DNA of 64,000 nucleotides from Papio anubis. Taxonomy: Eukaryota; Chordata; Mammalia; Primates; Cercopithecidae. This document shows positions 29,328-44,549 of this stretch, one piece after another; position 1 is the first letter of the stretch; each line of letters opens with the position of its first letter. A model generated the notes under the pieces. That model saw only the letters and a list, made by a program, of their open reading frames with translations, made no database searches and was not told where the DNA came from. The stretch covers positions 2,966,538 to 3,030,537 of the forward strand of contig NC_044981.1 of the NCBI RefSeq assembly GCF_008728515.1. Direction: 5' to 3'. A program made the position numbers and the translations under genes.

Positions 29328-29527
29328 TTTTTTTTTTTTTCTTTTGAAATGGAGTCTCTGGCCCAGGCTGGAGTGCAGTGGCATGCTCTCGGCTCATTGC
29401 AACCTCTGCCCCCCAGGCTCAAGCGATCCTCCGGAGTATGGGATTACAGGCGCGCACGACCATGCCCGGTTAATTTTTGTATTTTCAGTAGAGACAAGAT
29501 TTCGTCATGTTGGCCAGGCTGGTCTCA
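29328..29527 (-). mobile_element. Partial Alu
   Basis: Lacks the last part; an internal deletion of about 40 bases shortens the middle. Confidence 0.85.
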
Positions 29528-30034
29528 AAGATGTCATTCTTGATGTCAAATTCTCATTAAGCTATACCCCAAAATTTTTTTTAAAAAATACAATGTACAC
29601 AGCAATTATATATACATATATCTTATATACATATTGTCTGATTATAAAATTAGAAACACTTAGAAAGTACTAAAGAGTACAAGTGTATCTTTCCACTGTT
29701 CTCGAGATTTTTAAAAATGCTTGATGTATTATATTCCTTTTTGTTTGTCCTATTCATGGGCTGTTTAGATGTTTTTGTTCCTTTATAACTTTTTTTTTTT
29801 TGCCTTCAACATTAAGAATGAAGAAATACTATATCTTCTTATGCTATGACTTAGACATAATGTCACAAATTCTCAAAAACATGTAACCTACTCCCAACTA
29901 TCATCATCCCCATAATCTGAGGTGTCCAGACCATACTGAATTATCTGAGCAAACTCATCTCTGCTTCCCGTGACTAAGGCCGTTTAGAGGACTGGAATAA
30001 ATGTCCCTACCTCAGTGCCCTCCTGCTGTGTTCC

Positions 30035-30235
30035 CTGACTGCTCAGGAGCACAGGGCCTAGAGTCGATGGACTGGCTGCGAATCCTCACTCTGTCACTTC
30101 TTAGCTGCGTGACTTCAGCAAGTTACTTAACCTCGCTCTGCCTTAGTTGCCTCATCTGCAAAGTGATAGTAATAATAGTACCCGCTTCCTGGGGTTGTGA
30201 TAAAGCCTGAATGAATATGTGAAAGCACTTACAAT
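30035..30235 (+). repeat. MIR SINE
   Basis: cttcagcaagttacttaacc, tgcctcatctgcaaagtgat and aaagcctgaatgaatatgtg form a well-preserved MIR. Confidence 0.75.
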
Positions 30236-30369
30236 ACCACCTGCCCCAGTGTTATATAAATATTAGCTATTATAACTGGTTAATCCCGTCCTTTCCCCGC
30301 TCCTTCCCTCCCTTTTTTCCTCCTCCTTCCCCTCCATCCCTGGAGCTCTTCTTCATGAATCAGGACTCA

Positions 30370-31130
30370 ATTCCAGAGCCACTTACGAGGCTCCCTTGCG
30401 GCGAGACTTCGGTCTCCTCCGGCCGCACGCTCTTCTGTACACAGCTCCGCACTACGCTCCTCGCCCCTAATCCCGAGGCTGGCGCTGCAGAGTGAGCGGG
30501 CGCAGGATCTCTAAGCGCGAGCCGAGGCGCCATCGGAACGCTCTTGCCCCCACCCAGACCCCGAAAGTCTGCAGGTCCAGGGTCCCTCTGCCCCACCTCT
30601 GCACCTTCCAGGGCAGAGGGCGCTGGGCGGCGCCGGGAGGCGCGAGGCACCCAGGAGAGCCGGCTCCGTGGCTTCCTGCTGCCTGACTCCCTGACCACCT
30701 AGTTCTGGACCCAGGCTTCTTCACCCTTCGCCGGGGCTGGGCTGCCAGGGACTCGGGGTGGGGCCACCACGCTGCCTTCTTCCTTCAGGAGCGCCGGGGC
30801 GCACGACCCGCTACATTCCACGCTCCAGACAAACGGCAGTTCGGGAAAGGCTGAGCTTGGCCCCCTCCCCGCAGTGAGAGCGCGGCACGGCGGGGCGGGG
30901 CGGGGCCTCCCGCGGGCGGGAGAGGCCCTGGGGTGCGGGGCCTGCGGCGCAGAGGGAGGGCGGGGCTGCGCCCCCTGGAGGCCCTGCCCGTCCCGCCCCG
31001 TCGCGCCCTAAGACCGGGGTTCCGCCTGGAGGCCGCCGCCGCCCCACCCTGCCCGTCGCCGGGGCGGCCTGAGCCTCTGTGTCAAGATCCGACGGCCTTT
31101 GCAGCGGGAGCAACAACCATTCCCACAAAT
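30370..31130. promoter_or_regulatory. Orphan CpG-rich segment
   Basis: A CpG-dense block with three consecutive GC boxes near 30893-30906, far from any recognised exon, and bounded on the right by a 31-base poly(T). It could be the promoter of a non-coding transcript between TUBB2A and TUBB2B. I see no convincing ORF or splice structure. Confidence 0.55.
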
Positions 31131-31170
31131 TCATGAAATACCAGGCGGGAAATGCGCTCAAAATAGGACG

Positions 31171-31174
<4 letters not shown>

Positions 31175-31205
<31 letters not shown>
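31175..31205. repeat. 31-base poly(T)
   Basis: Pure T-run at the right edge of the orphan CpG island. Confidence 0.95.
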
Positions 31206-31206
<1 letters not shown>

Positions 31207-31230
31207 GAGCTATAAGAGAATATCAAAGTA

Positions 31231-31324
31231 CTTTTTTTTTTTTTGAGAGGTGCAGTCTTGGTCTGTCACCCAGGCTGCAGTGCAATGGCGCGATTTGGGT
31301 TCACTGCAACCTCCGCCTTCGCCT
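31231..31324 (-). mobile_element. Alu fragment
   Basis: Poly(T), then about 80 bases of Alu at the edge of the orphan CpG island. Confidence 0.8.
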
Positions 31325-31922
31325 AACAGCCGTGTCTGTAGTACAAAAATAACAATAGGGAACATTTTAATGGGGGGTGGGCTAATTTTGTTAAATTTAC
31401 TTTTTGATGCCACCACATTTTGTTGCTAGTGTTAATGAAATGCCACCGATGGCTGGCTGCCAGTGTATATATTCTGTGTCTCTTCTTAATTAGGAAGAAC
31501 ATTTGTTCCTTCCATTACCTCAAGTTTGCCCGGCATGGTCAGTTTTACCATTAGTCACCACAAGCACAGTGCTAATTAGTTTTCCAGACCTAAGAAAACG
31601 TTTGAGATCAGAATTGGGGTGTGGGGGGTATAAGGGGACTGATGACTCCAAAATAAGAAAGGAAAATTGCAATAGTAAAATGAATGTTTATTTAAATGTC
31701 TACAGAATATATCATGTCAATTAGTCAAAGACAACTCAACTTTTATATTGTAATGTATAAATTATAATTAATGTAAAAAGCTAAAATAGAAAATGAAACA
31801 TGTTTAATATGATATGAGACTGTTCCTCCAAAAGAGTGCCAGTGACCTCCAGAGCTCCAGCTGGCTCCATTCATCACCCACTTTTAGTATCATTTTCTGG
31901 TTATAAAGAAATGGGCAGAATT

Positions 31923-32212
31923 ATTTTTTTGAGACCGAGTCTTGCTGTGACCCCCGGGCTGGAGTACAATAGCTCAATCTCAGCTCATTGCAACCTCCGC
32001 CTCCCCGGTTCAAGCGATTCTCCTGCCCTAGCCTCCCAAATAGCTGGGCCTATAGGCGTGTGCCACCATGCCTGGCTAACTTTTGTATTTTTAGTAGAGA
32101 CAGGGTTTTACCATGTTGGCGAGGCTGATCTCAAACTCCTGACCTCAAGTGATCTGCCTGCCTCGGCCTCCCAAAGTGCTGGACTTACAGGTGTGAGCCA
32201 CTGGGCCCGCCC
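31923..32212 (-). mobile_element. Alu
   Basis: Full element ending cactgggcccgccc. Confidence 0.9.
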
Positions 32213-32669
32213 AGAATTTTTTTAATAACTGAAAGAAAGAGGAAGATTAAGGAAGATGCAGACAAATATGCAGGAGAAACACCCTCTGAGGGCAATTTAA
32301 CAGAGCAGCAAATGTGGAAAGGGGAAGGGGAGGTGCTCCTTTTATGCCCAGTTTCCTTGGGAGGAAATCGGGTAGGTGGTCAGGGGTTGCGGGCAGTCAT
32401 TCCCCTTACTGACCCTCAGGGGCCTCAAGGCCAAGAGCAACTTGGTTGCTGTACATGGGTTAGGGGAAGAGGGGAGAGTTAGGGTGCATGATAGGATAGA
32501 GAGGCAATGTACAACTGGATATTTCTATGTACTTGGTCTTTCAAAATTCAAAATTTGCTAACTCATGAATACTTGCATACTGACATAATTTACAGATGCC
32601 GTTTAAGGTTGGATAGTTTTGTAATTAATGAGGCATTGTGGATCTCATTGAGAGGCCAATACTGACTCT

Positions 32670-33450
32670 ATGAGTGAAAACCCACCAATTGTTTTTTCTG
32701 TGTTCTCACGGCACAGCACCCAACACAGAAGATTTCTGTGACCCAGTGTGTAGGGGGTTTCCCCATACACCAAGCAGGAAATCGATTCTGCAGCAGACAC
32801 CAGCTGGCTGTCCTCGACTTCCGTTCCGTTCTGACACCGTCTACCTGCAGATAGTGTCAGATCCCACAGGGTGAGGCTCAGTCCCCCAGGCTCTCCCCAC
32901 CACCTTCAGATGCCAACTGCAAGTGCCAGGCTGTGCCTCTGACCAACTGGCTATAAATCCGGGATTCCAGGGTCTCCTCTTTGGGTTCAATTAATTTGCC
33001 AGAGCAGCTCACAGAACTCAGGGAAATACTCACCTACATTTCTTGGTTTATTACAAAGGATATTACAAAGGTTACAGGTGAAGAGGTGCCTAGAGTGAGG
33101 TATGGGCAAGGAGTCAATGCCCTCCCAGGACATGCCCCACCCCCCCCCCGTAGCCTCTATATCTTCAGTTACCTAAAGGTCTCCAAATCCAGTCCTTTTG
33201 GGTTAGTTCTAATGGAGGCTTCATTATGTAGGCCTGATTGATTAAATCATTAGCCATTGGTGATCAACTTAACCTTCAGGCCCTCTCCTCTCCAGGGAAG
33301 GTGGGGGATAGGGCTGAAAGTCCCAACCCTCTGATAATGCCTTGGTCTTTCCAGTGACCAGCCCCGTCCTGAAGCTACCTAGGGACTGCCAGCCACCAGC
33401 TCACTCATTAGCATAAAAAGATATCACTTTGGAGACTTTAAGGATTTTAG
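32670..33450. mobile_element. Ancient LTR element
   Basis: The core (ggtttattacaaaggatatt, then tgattgattaaatcattagc) resembles a widespread mammalian LTR family. A run of 11 C bases interrupts it near 33140. No coding capacity. Confidence 0.5.
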
Positions 33451-33879
33451 GAGTTGTATGCCAAAAAATGAGTTTGAACATATACTTCACAATATCACAC
33501 TGACCTTGGAGAAATGAAGCTGAAAACAGCATAGTCTGAGGCCATCCATGGTGGGGAACGCCCAGGCTGAGGATGAGACGAGGGAGTGAGGACAGAGGCT
33601 GAGCGGCTCCGGAGCTGAGTCAACAAATGAGCTGCTAAAAATGACCAGAGATTAATGCAAGAATCAGAATCTGTGACACAATCTCAGATCTGGCTGAAAG
33701 GCCTTGATGGGGAAGCAGGACGAAGAGACTAGGATGTATATGTCAGAGGTGGGTTACAAGGGTTAGAAACCTAGGTTGTTGGTACTCTGAGCCCAGCCTG
33801 AGACAGAACTTTCCTGCAGTTGTAAATTTAGCTTACTGATCCAGACTAGTCCTCAGTGACATTGTAAGTAAGGGTGGTT

Positions 33880-34600
33880 ACATCTCCTTTTTGTTCTGTG
33901 AAAGGAAAATAAAAATCTCAGGGCCCCAAACTCGTTAAGTCAAAGGGAAAAGCTTGGGAACTGAGTCATGCAAAGACTGCCTTCCTTCTGTTCCTAAGTA
34001 GATAGCTACAAAGATAGAAGGCCATAAACCTCCTAGGGGACCTTCCACGTGATTTGCCCACGAAGAAATTCCATGTAGGTCCCTAGATCTTTAGCCTAAA
34101 ACAGTTCTGTTGAATTTCACCCTGACAACGTGAATTCACAGCTCATCTTCATAGGTAAAGGACAAAGACAGGACTAGATCCTCCCTCCACTCACTAGAGA
34201 CAAATGCATGTTTGGCTGCTTCCTGTACCCTGTGATTACTTTATCTAATGTAAAACTGCAGATTCACTGAGACAAATGCATAATTGACTGGCGTTCTACC
34301 TCCTCCTTTCAGACGTAAAATGTGCATTCAGTGAAAGCCAATCAAAGTCTCAAAAGAATGCAACTGCTCTCCTTTTATCTACCCGCTCATTTTTTCTTTC
34401 CTCTTTCCCCTACTGCCACTCTTTCTCCTTTCAATATTGACGTCTCCAGACCCTTTTTGGAAAAAGCACAGATCACAGAGGTTCCCGTAGTTTTGTGTTC
34501 TTTGTCCCCCCCGCCAAGTGTGTCTTCAACCTTGGCAAAATAAACCTCTAAAATGACTGAGACTCACCTTGGTCATTTTCTTTGATTTAGAGTTCTTTTG
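33880..34600 (+). mobile_element. Probable ERV1-type LTR
   Basis: LTR-like sequence with a late aataaacctc (about 34540), followed by a short unique tail before the Alu at 34677. The family is uncertain. Confidence 0.4.
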
Positions 34601-34676
34601 TACCTCTCACTTTCCTCCCACCATACTGGGCAAACAGGCTCCACCCCCTTAAATTTTGTACTCTAAGGACACACTT

Positions 34677-34974
34677 TTTTTTTTTTTTTTTTAAAGACAG
34701 AGTTTCACTCTTGTTGCCCAGGCTAGAGGGCAATGGCTTGATCTCGACTCACTGCAACCTCCACCTCCTGGGTTCAAGCGATTCTCCTGCCTCAGCCTCC
34801 TGAGTAGCTGGGATTACAGGCATGCACCACCATACCCGGCTAATTTTGTATTTTTAGTAGAGACGGGGTTTCACTATATTGGCCAGGCTGGTCTTGAACT
34901 CCTGACCTCAGATGATCCACCCACCTTGGCCTCCCAAAGTGGTGGGATTACAGGCATAAGCCACTGCGCTCGGC
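34677..34974 (-). mobile_element. Alu
   Basis: Full element directly beside a second, older one. Confidence 0.92.
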
Positions 34975-34980
34975 CTATAA

Positions 34981-35671
34981 TTTTTTTTTTTTAAGAGACA
35001 GTGCCCTGCTCTGTTATCCAGGAAGGAGCGTGGTGGCATGATCATGGATTACTGCAAATTTGAACTCCTGGGCTCAAGTGATCCTCCTGCCTCAGCCTCC
35101 CAAGTACCTGGGATTATAGATGCAAGCCACCACAATGGGCCAATACTTTCATTTTTAGTTTTTGTGGAGAGGAGGTCTCACTGAAAGATTCTCCCCGAGG
35201 CCTGAAAACTTAAGGGAATGAATAACTCCTCCCTTCCCAGGCCCAGTCCCAAGGTGCCAGGCCCGTTGTGCCAGAGTGTGTGTCAGCAAGATAGAAGAAG
35301 CAGGACGAGAGCTGGCTGGAAGACACGTATCCCCGGTAGACCGAGAGAGGCTGTCCGGGTACCACGGAGCAGTTACATCAGACTGACGCAATTCTTGTTT
35401 ACAAGAGACTATAAAACCCCTGCCCTGTCCTCATTTGGTGCTGAGGACATTTTAGGCCTCAGCCTGCCTGCACCCAGGCACTCATTAAAACAGTGTGTGG
35501 CTCCAAACCGCCTCGTGTTGTCTGTTGGCGCACTCTCGGGGTTTGAACCAATACAAGAACATTTTACTCACTATGTTGCCAGGCCAGTCTCAAACTCCTG
35601 AGCTCAAGTAATCCTCCTGCCTCAGTCTCCCAAAGTGCTGGGATTACAGGTGTGAGCCGCTGCACCTGGCC
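34981..35671 (-). mobile_element. Old Alu split by an LTR
   Basis: Alu parts at 34981-35180 and 35571-35671 join across the LTR at 35181-35570. Confidence 0.85.
35181..35570 (+). mobile_element. Solo LTR (ERV1-like) inserted inside an Alu
   Basis: About 390 bases start TGAAAGATTC and contain ctataaaaccc (TATA) and a cattaaaa poly(A)-type signal. The Alu reading ggtctcac / ctcactatgttgcc resumes exactly after it, with a short duplicated ctcac. This shows the insertion point to within a few bases. Confidence 0.7.
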
Positions 35672-35811
35672 CCAAGGAAATACTTGAATACCAATCAATG
35701 AAGCCCTTTTTCCGACGAAAAGCTCTTTCAAGAATGTTTACATGGAGCCACAGACTTTTCCTGGTTGTAAAGAACCTAAAGATTGTAGATTTAAAAATTA
35801 AAAGATATTCC

Positions 35812-36106
35812 GGCTGGGTGCAGTGAGTTACACCTGTAATCCCAGCACTTTGGAAGGCCGAGGCGGGTGGATCATGCGGTCAGGAGATCGAGACCATCCT
35901 GGCTAACACATTGAAACGCTGTCTCCACTAAAAATACAAAAAATTAGCCTGGCATGGTGGCGGGTGCCTGTAGTCCCAGCTACTCGGGAGGCTGAGTCAG
36001 GAGAACGGCGTGAACCTGGGAGGCGGAGCTTGCAGTGAGCCGAGTTCACGCCATTTCTCTCCAGCCTGACAGAGCAAGACTCAGTCTCGAAAAAAAAAAA
36101 AAAAAT
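35812..36106 (+). mobile_element. Alu with clear target-site duplication
   Basis: Flanked by ttaaaagatattcc on both sides. Confidence 0.92.
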
Positions 36107-36214
36107 TAAAAGATATTCCAAAATTATCATGGTTTATCTTTGCAGAATCCCTGACAGGAAGTTATATAGCCTATCCTTGAACACCTCCCTTGACAAGGTG
36201 CTCCCACGGAGCTA

Positions 36215-36385
36215 GTTATTGCACACACATGTGACAAGTAATTTACATGTGCATTTCATTTAATCCTCATAATACCCTTCTGAAGTGGCCACCATGATCA
36301 TCGTTTTTTGGACAAAGAAGTTATGGCTCAGAGAGATTAAAATCCTTGCCCAAGGCCATATAACTAGGAAGTAAAAAACATAACT
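36215..36385 (-). repeat. MIR SINE
   Basis: catttaatcctcataatacc, then gcccaaggccatataactag is MIR reverse strand. Confidence 0.65.
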
Positions 36386-36424
36386 TACTTTAGGAACACA
36401 GGTTCATCTTGTTCCAGAGGCTGT

Positions 36425-37600
36425 GCTGTTTCCACTCTGGGGCAGGCAGGACTCTAAGGTGGCCCAAGATTCACCGGGCTCATGGTATATACTGTTGGTA
36501 AAATGAGTCAAACTCTGTAAAATATTCGAAGAGGTTTATTCTGAGCCAAACATGAGTGACTAATGGCCCATGATACCGTCCTCAGGAGGTCTTGAGAACA
36601 TGTACCCAAGGTGGTCAGGGTCCAGTTCGCTTTTATACATTTTAGGGACACACAAGGCATCAATCAATACATATAACATATACATTGGTTTGGTCTGGAA
36701 GGGCAGGACAACTGGAGGGAGGGGGGCTTCCAAGTCATAGATAGATTCAAAGGTTTTCTGACAACTGGTTGAAAGAGTTATCAATAGAAAGGAATGCCTG
36801 GGTTATGATAAGGGGTTGTGGAGACCAAGGTTTTATCATGCAGATGAAGCCTTCAGGTAGCTGGCCTCAGAGAGAATAGATTGTAAATATTTCTCATCAG
36901 ACTTGAGAGTCTGTTCTATCAGCAATTCCAAAAGGGAGGAGGGAATGTAGAGACATGTCCAGCTCCCACTTCCCATCATTGCCTGAATTAGTTTTTCAGG
37001 TTAACTTTGAATGACCTTGGCTGAGAGGAGGGTTCCATTCAGATGGCTGGGGGGCCTCAGAATTTTATTTTTGTTTTACAACACTCACCTTTTTCCGGGT
37101 GTTCAATCAAGCATAAATCTAGGTACTGCTGTGACAGGATTTTCCAGATGCAGTTAAGTTTCCAAGACCTTCAGATAGAGAGATGATCTCATTGGCCTCC
37201 CCTAATTACATGAGCCCTTCTGAAGAAGAGGATTTCTCCACACTTTGACAGAAAGGATATTCCAGTTTGGAAGCAGTAGAGACCCTTTCCTGATGACCTT
37301 GATGGATCAGCTAGCCTGCTACGGAGAGGGCCGTGTGGCAGGGAACAGAAGGCAGCCCTTAGGAGCGGGAAGCAGCCTCTGGTCAAAGGCCAGCAAGAAA
37401 ACAGGAACCTCAGCCTATGACCCTGACGACCTGGACCCTGCTGAGCATGTGAACAAGCATGGGAGAGGCCCCTGAGCTCCCGATGAGTGCAGCCCTCCCA
37501 GCCCTGCTGCACTCCTGACCAGACCAACGGAAACTGTGAGGTGGTGTGTTAAGCTGCTGACTTTGTGGTAACCTGTTACAATAGCAAACTAGTACACGAT
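36425..37600 (+). mobile_element. MLT1-like MaLR LTR, split by the LTR at 36500-37085
   Basis: The left part (aggactctaaggtggccc) and the right part to about 37600 (ending gtggtaacctgttacaatag) match the start and end of MLT1 LTRs. The middle is degenerate. Confidence 0.55.
36500..37085 (-). mobile_element. ERV1-type solo LTR inserted in an MLT1 LTR
   Basis: A long LTR-like block from gtcaaactctgtaaaatatt to ttttatttttgttttaca. AATAAA lies on the - strand near its left end (aggtttattctgag). It splits an older MLT1-like element, whose parts lie on both sides. Confidence 0.6.
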
Positions 37601-41102
<3,502 letters not shown>

Positions 41103-41141
41103 GGGCGTCAGATGACCCTGTGGTCAAATAAATACAAATCC

Positions 41142-41271
41142 AAGCTGGGAGCGATGGCCTCCGACTGGACTTGCGACTCTTCAGGAGGGCGAGGTGGGAG
41201 AGTTGCTTGAGCCCAGGAGTCCAGATCTAACCTGGGCAACACAGAGAGACCCTGTCTCTTAAAAAAAAGGA
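41142..41271 (+). mobile_element. Alu monomer-like fragment
   Basis: Diverged left-arm element ending in an A-tail. Confidence 0.65.
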
Positions 41272-41298
41272 AATCCAGACTTAGATAAAAAGAAACTA

Positions 41299-41603
41299 GG
41301 CCGGGCAAGGTGGCTCAGGCCTGTAATCCCAGCATTTTGGGAGGCCGAGGCGGGCAGATCACCTGAGGTCGGGAGTTTGAGACCAGCCTGAACAACATGG
41401 AGAAACCCCGTCTCTACTAAAAATACAAAATCAGCCGAGCGTGGTGGCGCATGCTTGTAATCCCAGCTACTCGGGTGGCTGAGGCAGGAGAATCACTTGA
41501 ACCCAGGAGGTGGAGGTTGCGGTGAGCGGAGATTGCGCCATTGCACTCCAGCCTGGGCAACAAGAGCAAAACTCTGTCTCAGAAAAAACAAAAAGAAAAA
41601 AGA
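41299..41603 (+). mobile_element. Alu
   Basis: Full element with A-rich tail. Confidence 0.92.
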
Positions 41604-42240
41604 AACTAATCAAAAGGCTTATTGAAATACAGAGAATGCTCTGGTTTTATTAACCTGTGTGCATCCAAAATTAACTAGATAGAGCTTTTCTTTAGTAGGG
41701 TGGGATAAGCAGGACTTGCAGAAGCTTTGTTATGGAGGAGGGTAAATGGATAGTAGACAGGTGGCAAAATCAGATCTCTTCAACAGGAAATATTTTTCTC
41801 TATATTCAGCTGATTTTGCAGTTGAGCTGTTCAGGAAGACAGTGTGCCTCTGAGTGCTTGCATGAAAGGCAACATTTGGGATTTATGGGTAAAAACCCAA
41901 TTAAAGTTTGGTCAAGCCAAAGTCGTTGGTAAAAAATTGGCAACTGTGAGCCTGTGGTTATTCTTTCATTGTTTCAGACAGACAAAATCTGTCCTTCAAT
42001 GCTGTTAGGGATGGAATAACCTTCATTGTAAGGTTGAGGCTGGTTCAATCAGGTCTCAGGGGTGGGCTGGCCTTCACGTTCTCAATGGCCCGGAAGATCT
42101 AGCTGTGACATCTGCTGACTGTGTTCTAGAATGACAGGTGTTAGAGAGTCTTAGAGATCAGCATTTAAGAGAGGTATACCTAGCATATGTTTAAAATAAT
42201 AATTATTAATCCTTTTTTCCATTTAGAAAAGAAAGTGCAG

Positions 42241-42524
42241 GCCGGGCGTGGTGGCTCAAGCCTGTAATCCCAGCACTTTGGGAGGCCGAGACGGGCAGAT
42301 CACGAGGTCAGGAGATCGAGACCATCCTGGCTAACCTGGTGAAACCCTGTCTCTACTAAAAATACAAAAAACTAGCCGGGCGAGGTGGTGGGCGCCTGTA
42401 GTCCCAGCTGCTCCGGAGGCTGAGGCAGGAGAATGTCGTGAACCCGGGAGGCGGAGTTTGCAGTGAGCTGAGATCCGGCCACTGCACTCCAGCCTGGGCG
42501 ACAGAGCGAGACTCCGTCTCAAAA

Positions 42525-42541
<17 letters not shown>
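42241..42541 (+). mobile_element. AluY of Old World monkey type inside the MER75 element
   Basis: Low divergence, CpG-rich; tail flanked by gaaagtgcag / gaaagtacag duplications. Confidence 0.9.
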
Positions 42542-42555
<14 letters not shown>

Positions 42556-42675
42556 GTACAGCTGGCTGCTAGTGCTCATTTAATTTTACATAAACACATG
42601 CTTTGAGGCCAAAGCAAATCTGACTGATTTTCAATGTGGAAGGAAAATATAAAAACTGTTTTTGAAGTTCTATTT

Positions 42676-42822
42676 CTAAACAGACCTAATATCAGAATCA
42701 TTGGAATCATCTGAGCCATCTATTTTAGAAAAATTGGATTCATCACATGAGTCTTCGGCCAACAGCCGTTTAATGATGTTAACATCACGCATAGGAATGC
42801 TACGTTTTCTGGGCTCTGACAT
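42676..42822 (-). pseudogene. N-terminal remnant of a PGBD4-like piggyBac transposase
   Basis: A 48-codon frame starts MSEPRKRSIPMRD and continues with an acidic, serine-rich stretch (AEDSCDESNF, then DGSDDSNDSDI), ending at TAG. This matches the N-terminus of human PGBD4 as I know it. The catalytic DDD domain is absent, so this is the coding stub of an internally deleted, non-autonomous element, not a functional gene. Confidence 0.75.
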
Positions 42823-43046
42823 TTTCAGCGATCAAGGATTACTATATTTTGTAAATGGAAATACCACTACTAAAAACAGAATGCTATAAATAGAATAATG
42901 TCTTTTGTTTCCAACGTCAATATGCCAGAGAAATGCAAAAGTAATAATAAAACCAAGGTCTTTCTTGGCAAAGTTATCTTAGGGTAAATGCTGCAGCCAG
43001 AAGTGCTGCCGGCGAGTGCTCTCAGGGTAAATGGGAAAAGGGTTAA

Positions 43047-44512
43047 AAGTTAAATTAGAGAGTAACCAAGATTTGAGGTTTGAAGGAAGCTAGCCTAAAA
43101 GGCCTTGAGACGTTGGGCCTGGAGCGTCCTTAAACGGAAGTATAAGGACAATAGTGGCCATTCAATGCATTTCCTGGTTTGCAGTCTGAATATTTTTGGT
43201 GATGGCATAGACATCAGAGAGGTGTGTGGAAACATATGCACATCGGTCACTTCTGATTGCACAATCCCAAGTGCCCTGTGGGAAGCTAGGATCATGTCCC
43301 ATGCCAGTCAATTGTTGTGGGCCACTCACTGGATTTCTTTAATCCTCTGGTGATGATGTTAGTGTCTTTGGTAAGATTTCCACAGTTCTGATTGTTTCCT
43401 GAAACAGAACATGGAGAATGTGGGAGCCTGGGTGAACTTACTGAGTGGCCCACTACCAGCAGCTCCAGACACAAAGCTTGTCCATCCATGACCTACATGC
43501 AGCATGAAGCCTTTCCAGTGTCCTTCCAATCTTTTTTTGAGACGGAGTCTGGCCTCTGTCACCCAGGCTGGGAGTGGCACCGGATCTCAGCTCACTGCAA
43601 AGCCCGGGCCCGGTTTACACGCTTCTATCTTCTCCTGCCTCAGCCTCCCGAGTAGCTGGGACTACAGGCGCCACCGCCTGCTAGTTTTTGTATTCTTTTA
43701 GTAGAGACGGTAAGTTTCACCATTGTGATGGTCTCGACCTTCTGACCTCGTGATCCCGGGCCTGCCTTGGCCTCCTCCCAAAGTGCTGGATTACAGGCTT
43801 GAGCCACCGCGCCCGGCCTGTCCTTCCAATCTTATAGCCTCTTGTTCTATGGCTTCTTGGGATCCTGATAAGGAAGGAGGGCCACAGTCTCTTTCTGGGG
43901 CTGGGATTCTGTGCCTTGGCTTGTAGATGTAAAGTTTTTGTAGCTCTTTGGATTGTCTAGTGCCTGAAAAACTTAAATCAGTGATAATCCAGTAGTAGTT
44001 AAGACAAGAAGAGAAGGCAGGCTAATTAAAGATTTGAAAAGCACCAAGAGGATTAGCTAAATAACAGGATCTATTCCAACCAGCAGGCATGCTTTTTCCT
44101 TTCCTGTCCAGCCCCCTTCCCGTAGGAGACAATTTGTAGATCAAAGAGGTCATGTTCACTCAAAGCTTGCACTCCTGTTCAAGAGCACGTTCCAAATATT
44201 ATGGCGCTTGGATATCCTTCTCAGATTGCCCTGAACCCACTTGCAATGCCTAATGGACCTTTCTCCCTGGGTCAGTCCTCCTGAGGGTAGGCCATGCCTG
44301 TAGTGTGCACCCCTAGAATCAAGAGGCGCTCCAGGGGTAGCTGCCTGTGAAAATGATGGAGTTTGGACGTGTAGGCGAGGATATCCACAAACATGCACCC
44401 AAACCACAGTAAAAACTGTGAACAACAAAGCTTATGTGAGCTTCACTGGTCAGTAACATTCCGTGTGTATTATCATATGTTGATATTGGGAAAGTAATGT
44501 GCCCTGACTCCA

Positions 44513-44513
<1 letters not shown>
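43047..44513. other. Intergenic, ancient repeat-like sequence
   Basis: Degenerate sequence around the Alu at 43531-43819, possibly retroviral in origin. No gene seen. Confidence 0.4.
43531..43819 (-). mobile_element. Young Alu with many small indels
   Basis: Flanked by a long target duplication (tgtccttccaatctt), yet the body has many 1-3 base insertions and deletions. See findings. Confidence 0.85.

Positions 44514-44544
<31 letters not shown>
44514..44544. repeat. 31-base poly(A)
   Basis: Pure A-run just before the ERVL-type LTR end; no Alu or L1 body precedes it. Confidence 0.95.
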
Positions 44545-44545
<1 letters not shown>

Positions 44546-44549
44546 ATTT

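Larger units (their letters stand above)
42210..43042 (-). mobile_element. MER75-type piggyBac DNA transposon, interrupted by an AluY
   Basis: TTAA lies on both sides (42206-42209 and 43043-43046), the piggyBac target duplication. The right end, read on the - strand, begins CCCTTTTCCCATTTACCC. The left end (tccttttttccattta) is a matching degenerate inverted terminal repeat. Removing the Alu at 42241-42541 leaves about 520 bases, close to the size I recall for MER75. The interior holds the start of a piggyBac transposase reading frame. Confidence 0.8.
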
